A stretch of 14,428 nt of DNA. It comes from Chloroflexota bacterium. Its GTDB lineage: Bacteria; Chloroflexota; Anaerolineae; Caldilineales; Caldilineaceae. Positions 6,551-13,372 of the stretch are shown here, one piece after another. The notes beneath the pieces were generated by a model. That model worked only from the letters and a program-made list of their open reading frames with translations, was not told the origin of the DNA and ran no database searches. How positions within the stretch are numbered: position 1 is the first letter of the stretch; every line of letters begins with the position of its first letter. Position numbers and translations under genes: made by a program. The stretch covers positions 1 through 14,428 of the forward strand of contig QEUW01000306.1 of assembly GCA_003577005.1 (NCBI GenBank), read 5' to 3'.

Positions 6551-7891
6551 ATGGTCATTCGTATCATCACTTCACTCATAGTTCTGTCGTTGCTGGCGCC
6601 GGGCGCTGAACCGCTCATGGCGGCCTCCCTCTCTGCTACAGACGCCGCACCACCCAATGCGGACGCACACGAACCGCCGCCCCCACCCTTTGGCCCACAC
6701 TTTCGCAAACCCCCGCTCCAGCCGCAACCGGTGGCCCCACCGCGCCTCGCACCTGCACCGGATGCAGCCGTCCAGCCACGCGTCGAAACACCTGCCGGCC
6801 CAGCTTTCAACTGGAGCGAGACCGAAAACTACCTGATCCTGGGCACCGACCGCCGCCCGGGAGGCGGGAGTTGGCGCACCGATACGGTTATTATCGTCGG
6901 GCTAGATCGCAACCTCAATCGCGCCGCCGTCTTTAGCGTCCCGCGCGACCTCTATGTCCAGATACCCGGCTACGGGTGGGGTCGTATCAATCAGGTAGAC
7001 TACCTGGGCGAACAGCGAAATGGAGGTGGCGGCGGCCCCCAGCTTGTGTCGGATGTGCTCAGCGCGACCTTGGGTATCCAGACGCAACACTGGGTGCGCT
7101 TGCAAATGGATGGCTTCATCGACATCGTCGATGCCATCGGCGGGGTGACTGTCCATCTCGACTGCCCTTTCTATGAGCCGATCTTTAACCTCACCACCAA
7201 CCGTTGGGATTACTTTGTGCTCCCGGCCGGCGAAGTGAAGCTGGATGGCGAGTCGGCCTACTGGTTTGTCCGCCTGCGCTACCGCGAGAGTGACATCGGT
7301 CGCGGTCGCCGCCAACGCCAGTTCCTCTGGGCCTTGCGCGAACAGGTGATGGACGCCAACTTGATCCTGCGGTTCCCCGAACTCTGGGGGGCTTTCCAGA
7401 ACGCCATTTCGACCGATTTGGGTCTGCTGGAGCTGATCGAGCTGACCCGCTACGGTACCTCGCTTGACCCGGGTAATGTACGCGCCGGGGGCCTCACTCT
7501 CTCGGATCTACAGGGCTACCGGACAGCCGAAGGCGCCGCAGTGCTCCGCATCGCCGACCCAGCCCGTGTCCGCGCGATTGTCGAAGGCGTGTGGGATGCC
7601 CCGGCCATGATCGACACCAATCGCCAGGATGCAGAACGCTGCCCGGTGTTGCCGGCTGGCGCCACTCCCAGCATCCCGGCAGAACTCCTCCCGGCTGAGA
7701 CAGCAGACCAGGAAGCAGCACCCGAAGAGGTGGTAGAGGAAGAACCGGCGCCTGAGGAAACAGTCGAGGAGGAACCGGCCCCTGAGGAGGTGGTAGAGGA
7801 AGAACCGGCACCCGAGGAAACGGTCCAGGAGGAGCCGGAATCTGAAGAAGTGGCTGACGAGGAACCTACATCCGAAGATACAGACGGCTGA
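6551..7891 (+). CDS. LCP-family (LytR-CpsA-Psr) glycopolymer transferase with acidic repeat tail
   Basis: A 446-residue paralogue of the preceding gene. It has an N-terminal hydrophobic signal (residues 3-19, possible cleavage near Ala24-Ala25), a Pro-rich linker (about 40-85), and an LCP domain (about 92-262) with GTDRRP (98-103), RTD (109-111), SVPRD (129-133), IGGVTVHLD, KLDGESAYWFVR and DIGRGRRQRQ (248-257). Residues 390-439 are five 10-residue acidic repeats of the APEEVVEEEP type, leaving the C terminus strongly negative, presumably outside the cell. GAGGAG (6538-6543) sits 7 nt before the ATG and fixes the start. The gap to the previous LCP gene is 51 bp with no terminator, so they share a transcript. 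The tail could bind cations or basic wall partners; that is inference. It ends 12 bp before the palindromic terminator. Confidence 0.93.
   Translation: MVIRIITSLIVLSLLAPGAEPLMAASLSATDAAPPNADAHEPPPPPFGPHFRKPPLQPQPVAPPRLAPAPDAAVQPRVETPAGPAFNWSETENYLILGTDRRPGGGSWRTDTVIIVGLDRNLNRAAVFSVPRDLYVQIPGYGWGRINQVDYLGEQRNGGGGGPQLVSDVLSATLGIQTQHWVRLQMDGFIDIVDAIGGVTVHLDCPFYEPIFNLTTNRWDYFVLPAGEVKLDGESAYWFVRLRYRESDIGRGRRQRQFLWALREQVMDANLILRFPELWGAFQNAISTDLGLLELIELTRYGTSLDPGNVRAGGLTLSDLQGYRTAEGAAVLRIADPARVRAIVEGVWDAPAMIDTNRQDAERCPVLPAGATPSIPAELLPAETADQEAAPEEVVEEEPAPEETVEEEPAPEEVVEEEPAPEETVQEEPESEEVADEEPTSEDTDG
7718..7867 (+). repeat. In-frame 30-bp minisatellite encoding acidic 10-residue repeats (5 units)
   Basis: Five units of 30 bp encode APEEVVEEEP, APEETVEEEP, APEEVVEEEP, APEETVQEEP and ESEEVADEEP. 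Units 1 and 3 resemble each other, as do 2 and 4, so there is a higher-order 60-bp period. The last unit is the most diverged, and a partial TSEDTDG follows before the stop. The unit is in frame, so copy-number change would alter only tail length. Confidence 0.9.
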
Positions 7892-7903
7892 GAGACTCCA
7901 AAA

Positions 7904-7955
7904 CCTTTCTACTACGTCGTGCGCATCCCCGGATGCACACGACGTAGTAGAAAGG
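7904..7955. terminator. 52-bp near-perfect palindrome, bidirectional terminator
   Basis: An 18-bp arm (7904-7921) pairs perfectly with 7938-7955. After one C-A mismatch a further GCATCC/GGATGC pairs around the centre. It lies 12 bp after the LCP stop and directly abuts the stop codon of the converging gene (7956-7958). On the minus strand TTTTGG follows the stem, fitting a rho-independent terminator. On the plus strand the tract after the stem is only CTAATTG, so termination there would rest on the very stable stem. Confidence 0.8.
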
Positions 7956-8600
7956 CTAATTGTGGCTGGGCCCTTCGTTCCGCACCGACTTGGGTTGTGA
8001 TTCACTCCAGACCAGGCTGAGACCCCCGGCAGCGAGCAGCACGAGCCCTACAGTGGCAACCGCCACCCCCCAACCCGGCTGGAGAGCGTGGTTATACAAC
8101 TCGGCGACCCCCGGCAGGACGCGCCAAAAGTTGCGCAACGGAAACCAGATCGCAAACCCACATAGTAGGGCCAACAAGGATGAAACCAGAGGGCGCGGGA
8201 GCAAGCCCAACATTGGGCTGAGCGCTGCTGCTGCCAGCAAGAGCGTAAGCGCAAGACTCTGTTCGTAAAACTCGGGCGTCGCCATACGCGCCGGTGTCCA
8301 TGCTGGCGGCAACAGGTTCAACGCGGCGATGACCGCCACGGCCAACATTCCCGCCCGTGTGAGAATTGGGTAACTTAGGTGTGGGCGCCAGGCGCAGAGG
8401 CTTTGGCTTAAACTGACGGCGACCAGGGGCAGGTAAAAACCCGCCCGCCAGATTGTTATCTCGCCGCTTCGCACGGGCGGCAGAAATTTGACATACTCGC
8501 CCAGGTCCAAACCGGTGATCACCAGCGCGGCCACTGGATGATTTACCCACGGGCCAAAATAACCAGCCAGCGTCACAACCCCAGCCAGCGGTATCAACAT
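7956..8600 (-). CDS. Multi-spanning membrane protein, unknown family
   Basis: About 214 residues with five or six hydrophobic stretches: MLIPLAGVVTLAGYFGPW at the start, FYLPLVAVSLSQSL, AGMLAVAVIAALNLL, LALTLLLAAAALSPMLG, LVSSLLALLCGFAIWF and GVAVATVGLVLLAAGGLSL near the end. The C terminus is polar. I do not recognise the family and see no catalytic motif. The start is uncertain: ATG 8600 has GAAGGTG about 9 nt upstream, while GTG 8621 would add the basic residues of AKVLLR, typical just before a first membrane helix. The frame stays open further upstream, but that part overlaps the thioesterase gene. The thioesterase ends 52 bp upstream on the same strand, so this is probably the last gene of the minus-strand operon. 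Expression is likely; function unknown. Confidence 0.75.
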   Translation of the reverse strand: MLIPLAGVVTLAGYFGPWVNHPVAALVITGLDLGEYVKFLPPVRSGEITIWRAGFYLPLVAVSLSQSLCAWRPHLSYPILTRAGMLAVAVIAALNLLPPAWTPARMATPEFYEQSLALTLLLAAAALSPMLGLLPRPLVSSLLALLCGFAIWFPLRNFWRVLPGVAELYNHALQPGWGVAVATVGLVLLAAGGLSLVWSESQPKSVRNEGPSHN

Positions 8601-8652
8601 CCGCAGCAACACCTTCGCCACAGCCGTACTTTCCAGCAAGATCAGATGCTCG

Positions 8653-9135
8653 CTATTGTTTGCGCCGCGCCAGGCGCGCTTCCTGGCGGAGGCGACCTTG
8701 TTCAAACCGGCTCCGTTCGTCGTCGTTTTGGAGCAGAAGCGGAGGCACACTCGTGGGGCGGCGGTCGGAGCCAAGCGCTACATAGACAATATAGGCGCTG
8801 TTGGTGTGGCTGCGCACACTGGTGAAGAGATCCTCGGCCTCGACGCGCAGCTCCACCTCAATACTCGTACGCCCCACCCAGGTGATCCGCCCGTGCACCA
8901 GCAGAAGCCGGCCCAACAAAACCGGTTCGTGAAAAGTGACGCTGTCCACTGTAACGGTAACTGCCGGTCGGCGCGCGTGGCGGCTGGCGATGATACCGCC
9001 ACACTCATCGCACAGCTTGAGAATCACGCCACCATGCACATTCCCCAAACTGTTCGAATGTTCCGGCTGCATAAACTGTGTCAACGTCAACTCGGTCTCG
9101 CCAACCGTTCGCCCTGGCAGTGCCTGTTCATCCAT
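8653..9135 (-). CDS. Hotdog-fold acyl-CoA thioesterase (YciA/BACH type)
   Basis: A 160-residue protein of the COG1607 family, which hydrolyses acyl-CoA to free fatty acid and CoA in the cytoplasm. The hotdog signature is clear: MQPEHSNSLGNVHGG (22-36) followed by LCDECGGIIASRHA, holding the Asn32/His34 and Asp43 positions of this family; then VTVDSVTFHEPVLLG and IEVELRVEAEDL, the usual second half. The C-terminal tail (about 135-160) is charged and helical. ATG 9135 is chosen because the hotdog alignment starts here; the frame is open to 9366, but that stretch runs through the heptamer repeat and the end of the glycosyltransferase gene, so it is not coding. The ribosome site (AAAGAG) is weak. 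It lies 37 bp after the glycosyltransferase, in a glycan operon where its link to the pathway is not obvious. Confidence 0.9.
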   Translation of the reverse strand: MDEQALPGRTVGETELTLTQFMQPEHSNSLGNVHGGVILKLCDECGGIIASRHARRPAVTVTVDSVTFHEPVLLGRLLLVHGRITWVGRTSIEVELRVEAEDLFTSVRSHTNSAYIVYVALGSDRRPTSVPPLLLQNDDERSRFEQGRLRQEARLARRKQ

Positions 9136-9150
9136 TTCTCTTTTTCCCGC

Positions 9151-9178
9151 TTTGCGTTCTACGTTCTGCGTTCTACGT
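9151..9178. repeat. Heptamer array TYTRCGT, 4 units (copy A)
   Basis: TTTGCGT, TCTACGT, TCTGCGT and TCTACGT stand head to tail with an exact 7-nt period. The array lies between the glycosyltransferase and the thioesterase, and the stop codon of the glycosyltransferase (TAG on the minus strand, 9173-9175) lies inside the last heptamer. A related array is at 12415-12462. Confidence 0.85.
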
Positions 9179-10315
9179 TTCCAACACCCGTTGATATGCT
9201 CCCAGTAACTGCCGGGCGCTTCGCTCCCAGGTAAACTGAGTGGCGTGGGCAAGGCCAGCCGCACGCAACTGCTGGCGGAGTTGCTCCTCTTGCACCAGCC
9301 GCAGGATGCCCTGCGCAATGCTATCGACATCTTCGGCCCGGACATAGAGCGCACCGGGACCGCCAACTTCGGGCAGACAGGAATTGTCGGCGGTGAGCAC
9401 CGGCGTCCCGCAGGCCAGCGCCTCGACGATGGTCAGGCCAAATCCTTCGTATAGCGATGGATAGGCATAAAATTCGGCCGCACTGTAGAGCGCTGGCAAG
9501 TCCTCATCGGCGACAAAGCCAGGAAAGTGAACCTGCCCGCCTAGACCTAACTTCTCCACCCTGGCGTAAATATCATCATAAAGCCAGCCCTTGCCACCGC
9601 CGATGACCAGCCGGTGGGGCAGGCGCGCTTCCTGCCGGGCCAGGTGAAAGGCCTCTATGAGCCGGGCATAGTTCTTGCGCGGCTGGATCGTCCCCAGCCC
9701 GAGGATAAAGGGTGCTGGACCGATCCCGTATCGCTCACGCACGCGGGCCAGGTGGGCCGGGTCGCTCACCGGCTGAAAACGGCTGTGATCCACGGCGCCC
9801 TGCACCACTGTGATGCGTTCCGGCGCAACCTGCCACTGCTCTTGAAGGTCGCGCGCCGTGTGGTGGCTGTCGGCCAGCAGATGGTCGGCCCGGCGGACGC
9901 TGCGTGGTACGACCACGTTCAAATAGTGGTGCAAGCTAGGGAGCGCGGCCTCTGGAAAAAAGAGAAAAGCCAGATCGTGTACAGTCAGCAACTGGCGGCG
10001 GGCATGGTTGGGCGCCAATACAAAATCGGTGGCGTGGAAGAGGTCAAACCGTCCGCCAGCAAACCACTCGACCGGCGGAAAGGGCAGATTGAGCCGGTGC
10101 CAGATACGCATCAGGTTGCGTTCACTGATACGCGTGGCAGCCAGATCGAGAGGCGCTGTGTGGCGGTCGGCGGCGCTCACCGGTCCGGCGACAAAGAGAC
10201 GCAGCTCATGGCCGGCGTTAAGCGCCACGAACGCGGTGATCTGGCCACGGATGATACGCCCGATGCCCGCTCGTTGGCGAATGGCCGGCGTGTAGTCGAT
10301 CAGGATGCGCGCCAT
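9173..10315 (-). CDS. GT4-family glycosyltransferase (GT-B fold)
   Basis: A 380-residue glycosyltransferase of the GT4 type, which adds a sugar from a nucleotide donor to a lipid-linked or growing glycan on the inner face of the membrane. N-terminal half: YTPAIRQRAGIGRII (substrate loop, residues 8-22) and LLTVHDLAF (109-117). C-terminal half: LGTIQPRKN (207-215) with the phosphate-binding Arg/Lys, and the E-x7-E motif EGFGLTIVE (290-298), then ACGTPVLTADNSCLPEVGG (301-319). Length is normal and no membrane segment is present. ATG 10315 is 6 nt after the stop of the GtrA-like gene and lacks a good ribosome site, so translation is probably coupled. The stop lies in the heptamer array. Donor and acceptor cannot be read from the sequence. 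Confidence 0.95.
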   Translation of the reverse strand: MARILIDYTPAIRQRAGIGRIIRGQITAFVALNAGHELRLFVAGPVSAADRHTAPLDLAATRISERNLMRIWHRLNLPFPPVEWFAGGRFDLFHATDFVLAPNHARRQLLTVHDLAFLFFPEAALPSLHHYLNVVVPRSVRRADHLLADSHHTARDLQEQWQVAPERITVVQGAVDHSRFQPVSDPAHLARVRERYGIGPAPFILGLGTIQPRKNYARLIEAFHLARQEARLPHRLVIGGGKGWLYDDIYARVEKLGLGGQVHFPGFVADEDLPALYSAAEFYAYPSLYEGFGLTIVEALACGTPVLTADNSCLPEVGGPGALYVRAEDVDSIAQGILRLVQEEQLRQQLRAAGLAHATQFTWERSARQLLGAYQRVLET

Positions 10316-10321
10316 GCCGGT

Positions 10322-10813
10322 CTACTGCGGGTGCCGGCGTGAAAGCCCACGGTACGTCCACAGCCGGTTGGCCGTAAAATTCCAAAAGAGGACAACACCA
10401 ATAGCCACCGCCAGCGCAAAGTTATAGCTCAACGCATGGCCAAGCCGCTCCTGGCCTGCCAGACGGATCCAGTATGGCTCCAACAAATGGTGGACGATCA
10501 CAAAGACGACCTGGTTGATGACCAGGCCGATGACACTGACAATGACAAACTGCACAAGCTGGCGCCCGGCATGGCGCTGCCGGCTTTCGGGAAACGTCCA
10601 GCGCCGGTTGAGCGTAAAATTTTGAATGACGGCGGCTGAAAAACCAAATGGATTGGCGGTTCGCTCAACTAAGCCAAAAAGCTGTACGAGGACATTGACG
10701 ATTGTGAAATGAGTGAGTGCGCCAGCCGCGCCAACCGTAGCAAATTTTGCAAACCGCTTGACTTCTCTACGATTGGAGCGGGCAAACGCCAGAGCCTGTG
10801 TAAACAATACCAA
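10322..10813 (-). CDS. GtrA-like membrane protein (polyprenyl-phosphate-sugar flippase type)
   Basis: A 163-residue protein with four hydrophobic segments in the GtrA/DPMS1 pattern (PF04138): KFATVGAAGALTHFTIVNVL, then an N-rich loop IQNFTLNRRWTF, LVQFVIVSVIGLVINQVVF, and a last helix ending FWNFTANRLWTY. The paired NFxxNRxWTF/Y motifs after helices 2 and 4 are diagnostic. Members are thought to help move polyprenyl-phosphate sugars across the membrane for glycan modification. The start is TTG 10813, the only sensible start before the first helix; AGGA lies 7 nt upstream. The 5' end overlaps the end of the O-antigen-ligase-like gene by 47 bp, and the glycosyltransferase begins 6 nt after the stop, so the three genes form one translational unit. 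Confidence 0.9.
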   Translation of the reverse strand: MVLFTQALAFARSNRREVKRFAKFATVGAAGALTHFTIVNVLVQLFGLVERTANPFGFSAAVIQNFTLNRRWTFPESRQRHAGRQLVQFVIVSVIGLVINQVVFVIVHHLLEPYWIRLAGQERLGHALSYNFALAVAIGVVLFWNFTANRLWTYRGLSRRHPQ

Positions 10814-12263
10814 CCTCGGTTCCTACCCTTCTTGAAGATTCAATGTCTAGATTTAAGAGGGCCAACCAAAGCGCAACATGTAGTTGCATTCCCTGAACAA
10901 ATAGATTATCAAAAAAATTATGTGTACTCAAATGGACCAGCACACCGAGCACGCCAACTGCAAGCGCCGCCTGCCAGGTCGCCCCTTGGCGTCGCCACCG
11001 GCGAAAGCAACCGGCCACCCAGACGAAGACCGCCACCCAAAGCGTGAGAAAAACGGCCAACCCTACCAGTCCGCTTTCGCCCAGGACGTTGAGATAGACA
11101 TTATGAGCATGTCCCAACGCCTCTTCCCACTGGGGCAGCCGCACCTCCGGGTAGAGTACTGCGTAGTTGCCCGGGCCAATCCCCAACCAGGGCGAGCGTT
11201 CCCACATGCGGATGGCTGCCACCCAGTGCGCCACCCGTTCCACGACGGCAAAATTCTCATCCGTAATCGGCTGGTTCAGAACATCAGTAAGCCCCAAATA
11301 GGCAGGCATCCCTTCAAGACGGTCGCTCACAGCCGTCGGGACCAGCACAGGGCTCAAAGCCCCCAACAGTGCCGCTGACAACAAGAGTAGCACCGCTACA
11401 CCGCCTGTCGCCAGCGCCGCACGGCTGCGAAAAACCAGGACAGCCACAACGCCTGCCGTAGCACCAAGCCAGCCACCCCGGCTCCAACTGGCGACCAGCC
11501 CTGCCGCAATCAACAGCGCAGCGCCAGTGTAGAAGAGCGTCCACAGCGCCACCGGCGCCGGTCGAAAACCGCTCCGCAACCAACTACGCCAGCCCCACAA
11601 CGCCAGACTGACAGCCACCGGCAATGTCAACCCAAGATAGCCAGCGTATGGATTTGGCTGGCCAAAGCTGCCGCTGGCGCGCATAAAGCGGTCCAGGATG
11701 ATAAACCAATCGGGGCCGATCCGGTTGACAAATTGGTAAAGTCCCAGCAGCGCCTGGCCTATCGCCCCTAGCAGGAGCGCCCCAACCAGCCAGTGACGTT
11801 GCTCTGGCGGCATCATGGCCTGCACAAGAAGCAGCACCAGCGCCACCTGAATCCATTTTACCACTTCGACGGCGGCTTCGCGCAAATCGGCTGCCGGCAG
11901 TGCGGCCAGAATGAGAATACCGGCGTAGGCGGCTACCCAACCCACGACCGGGGAAGGTTCCAGCCGCAGCGTACGCCGCCGCACACCGTCGGCAAACCAG
12001 AGCGCGATGGCCCCACCCAGCAGCAGATCGGTCAAACTGAGAGCACCCATCCGTATACTGCTGGCAACCGGGAGCAGGGCGCCAATCGCCAACCAAATGA
12101 GCCACGGCCAGCGCACCAAGAGCAGGAACGCTGCACCACCGCTCAGTCCGATCCAGAGGAGTGAAAGAGGCGCAAACGCCAACAGCGATGCAACCACAGC
12201 CAGCCCCGCCATGCTGAGAGCCGTATATCGATTGAGTCCATACAAAGGTAAGCTTTGCCACAT
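10767..12263 (-). CDS. O-antigen ligase/polymerase-family membrane protein (Wzy_C)
   Basis: About 498 residues with roughly 12 hydrophobic helices. Family signs are GSFGQPNPYAGYLGLTLP in the middle, SWSRGGWLGATAGVV, and the periplasmic-loop region with WLGIGPGNY, then GHAHNVYLNVLGESGLVGL, which matches the Wzy_C/O-antigen ligase domain (PF04932). Such proteins join or polymerise lipid-linked glycans at the outer face of the membrane. ATG 12263 is chosen since the frame upstream to 12362 encodes a polar, unconvincing extension and starts with GTG. No Shine-Dalgarno precedes 12263; the candidate promoter would give a leader of only a few nucleotides. The C-terminal end overlaps the GtrA-like gene by 47 bp. 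Ligase and polymerase cannot be told apart from sequence. It heads the minus-strand glycan operon. Confidence 0.88.
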   Translation of the reverse strand: MWQSLPLYGLNRYTALSMAGLAVVASLLAFAPLSLLWIGLSGGAAFLLLVRWPWLIWLAIGALLPVASSIRMGALSLTDLLLGGAIALWFADGVRRRTLRLEPSPVVGWVAAYAGILILAALPAADLREAAVEVVKWIQVALVLLLVQAMMPPEQRHWLVGALLLGAIGQALLGLYQFVNRIGPDWFIILDRFMRASGSFGQPNPYAGYLGLTLPVAVSLALWGWRSWLRSGFRPAPVALWTLFYTGAALLIAAGLVASWSRGGWLGATAGVVAVLVFRSRAALATGGVAVLLLLSAALLGALSPVLVPTAVSDRLEGMPAYLGLTDVLNQPITDENFAVVERVAHWVAAIRMWERSPWLGIGPGNYAVLYPEVRLPQWEEALGHAHNVYLNVLGESGLVGLAVFLTLWVAVFVWVAGCFRRWRRQGATWQAALAVGVLGVLVHLSTHNFFDNLFVQGMQLHVALWLALLNLDIESSRRVGTEVGIVYTGSGVCPLQS

Positions 12264-12274
12264 AGGATAACGGC

Positions 12275-12303
12275 ACAATATCACGTCCAGAAACGATGTG
12301 CAA
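12275..12303 (-). promoter_or_regulatory. Candidate promoter for the glycan operon
   Basis: On the minus strand TTGCAC (12303-12298) and TATTGT (12280-12275) have a 17-bp spacer, with TG-A just before the -10 (extended -10). Transcription would begin near 12268, only about five bases before the ATG at 12263, in line with the lack of a Shine-Dalgarno. The -35 match is weak. Confidence 0.35.
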
Positions 12304-12359
12304 GCCCCAAACTCCCTGCTTGGCGAACGAGCTATCAAACCACTGCTGTGCAAACTGAA

Positions 12360-12409
12360 CACAATAAAACCCAGATAAACACAGCTTTCTTGCCCCGTAT
12401 TTACCTGGG
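12360..12409 (-). terminator. Candidate rho-independent terminator after the dienelactone hydrolase gene
   Basis: CCCAGATAAA (12370-12379) and TTTACCTGGG (12400-12409) form a 10-bp stem with one G-U pair on the minus strand, around a 20-nt loop. On that strand TTTTATTGTG follows immediately. It lies downstream of the hydrolase stop and upstream of the glycan operon promoter, so it would separate the two units. Confidence 0.45.
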
Positions 12410-12414
12410 TCCTA

Positions 12415-12462
12415 TTTGCGTCGCAGCTCTACGTTCTGCGTTCTACGTTTTGCGTTCTGCGT
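12415..12462. repeat. Heptamer array TYTRCGT, 6 units (copy B)
   Basis: TTTGCGT (12415-12421), then a 6-nt break CGCAGC, then TCTACGT, TCTGCGT, TCTACGT, TTTGCGT and TCTGCGT with an exact 7-nt period (12428-12462). It begins 8 bp beyond the hydrolase stop codon on the minus strand. The units are the same as in the array at 9151-9178. Confidence 0.85.
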
Positions 12463-12469
12463 TTCTAGC

Positions 12470-13372
12470 TCACCCCTCCAGGTGTGTGCTGAACCAGTCG
12501 AGCGTCTGTTGCCAGGCGTCGGCCGCGGCTTCGGCGTTGTAGCTTGGCCGCATATCATTGAAAAAGGCATGTTGGGCGCCTGGATAGATGGTGAACGAGT
12601 TTTCGATGTTGGCCTCCTCGAGCGCCCCCTGCATGGCTTCGACATTTTCAACTGGAATACCGCCATCTTCTTCCCCGTAGAGACCCAAAACCGGCGCCTG
12701 AATCTCCTGAGCCTCCTCTGGAGAGAGCGGTGTGCCATAAAAGGCGACAGCGGCACCTACCGTGTCCGCGGCGCGGGCGGTCATCAGCGCCAGCCGGCCA
12801 CCCATGCAGAAGCCGACTACCCCCACCTGGTCGCCCGCCACTTCCGGCTGGTCAAGCAGATAGCTGATTGCCTGCTGGATCTCACGCACAGCCTCATCCA
12901 TATCCAGTTCCATGACCAGCTTGCGCGCCTCATCCGGCTCGCTGACCACCTGGCCGTGGTAGAGGTCGGGCGCCAACGCTACATAGCCCTCTTGGGCAAA
13001 GCGGCGGGTCACATCTTTGATATGGTCATCGACGCCCCACCATTCCTGGATGACGATGACAGCCGGAAGCTGCTCATCACCGACCGGGCGCGCCAGATAA
13101 CCCATCAACGTGCCATCATCGGTGTCCGGGTATTCGGCCACACCCACCAGCAGACCCCCCTCTTCCACGAGCCCGGTTGCCCCGGTGGCTGGAGCATCGC
13201 TCTCCACTACAACCGCTGGCGATTCAGCCGTAATCGGCTGGCAGGCGGCCAGCAGCAGATTGGCGCTGGCAAGGCTGCCGACAGCGAGCGCAGCGCGGTG
13301 GACAAACTCGCGGCGACTCAGCTTTCCCGTCTGAACGGCGTGGACAAGTTCCATAACGTAGATTCGATCCAT
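12470..13372 (-). CDS. Exported dienelactone hydrolase family protein (Tat-like lipoprotein)
   Basis: A 300-residue alpha/beta hydrolase of the dienelactone hydrolase family (PF01738). The catalytic set is visible: Cys189 in GFCMGG, Asp236 in GEEDGG and His268 in GAQHAF, with Glu110 in IQEWWGVDDH corresponding to the Glu that tunes the Cys nucleophile in classical members. The N terminus has SRREFV (19-24), a Tat twin-arginine motif, then a hydrophobic stretch ending LLAAC (Cys44), a lipobox, so it is probably exported folded and lipid-anchored. ATG 13372 is preceded by AAAGGAGG 6 nt upstream, an excellent ribosome site, which supports the long N terminus before the RR. Classical relatives are cytosolic enzymes of chlorocatechol breakdown; no such genes are nearby, so the substrate is open and may be an ester outside the cell. 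Confidence 0.92.
   Translation of the reverse strand: MDRIYVMELVHAVQTGKLSRREFVHRAALAVGSLASANLLLAACQPITAESPAVVVESDAPATGATGLVEEGGLLVGVAEYPDTDDGTLMGYLARPVGDEQLPAVIVIQEWWGVDDHIKDVTRRFAQEGYVALAPDLYHGQVVSEPDEARKLVMELDMDEAVREIQQAISYLLDQPEVAGDQVGVVGFCMGGRLALMTARAADTVGAAVAFYGTPLSPEEAQEIQAPVLGLYGEEDGGIPVENVEAMQGALEEANIENSFTIYPGAQHAFFNDMRPSYNAEAAADAWQQTLDWFSTHLEG

Noticed and set aside
9136..9366. Longer N terminus for the thioesterase
   Set aside because: The extension reads through the heptamer array and the end of the glycosyltransferase, and its peptide does not resemble hotdog proteins.
12264..12362. Longer N terminus for the O-antigen-ligase-like protein
   Set aside because: The added residues are polar, start with GTG without a ribosome site, and cover the candidate promoter.
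9151..12462. Heptamer arrays as a CRISPR array
   Set aside because: The units are 7 nt with no spacers and there are no cas genes.
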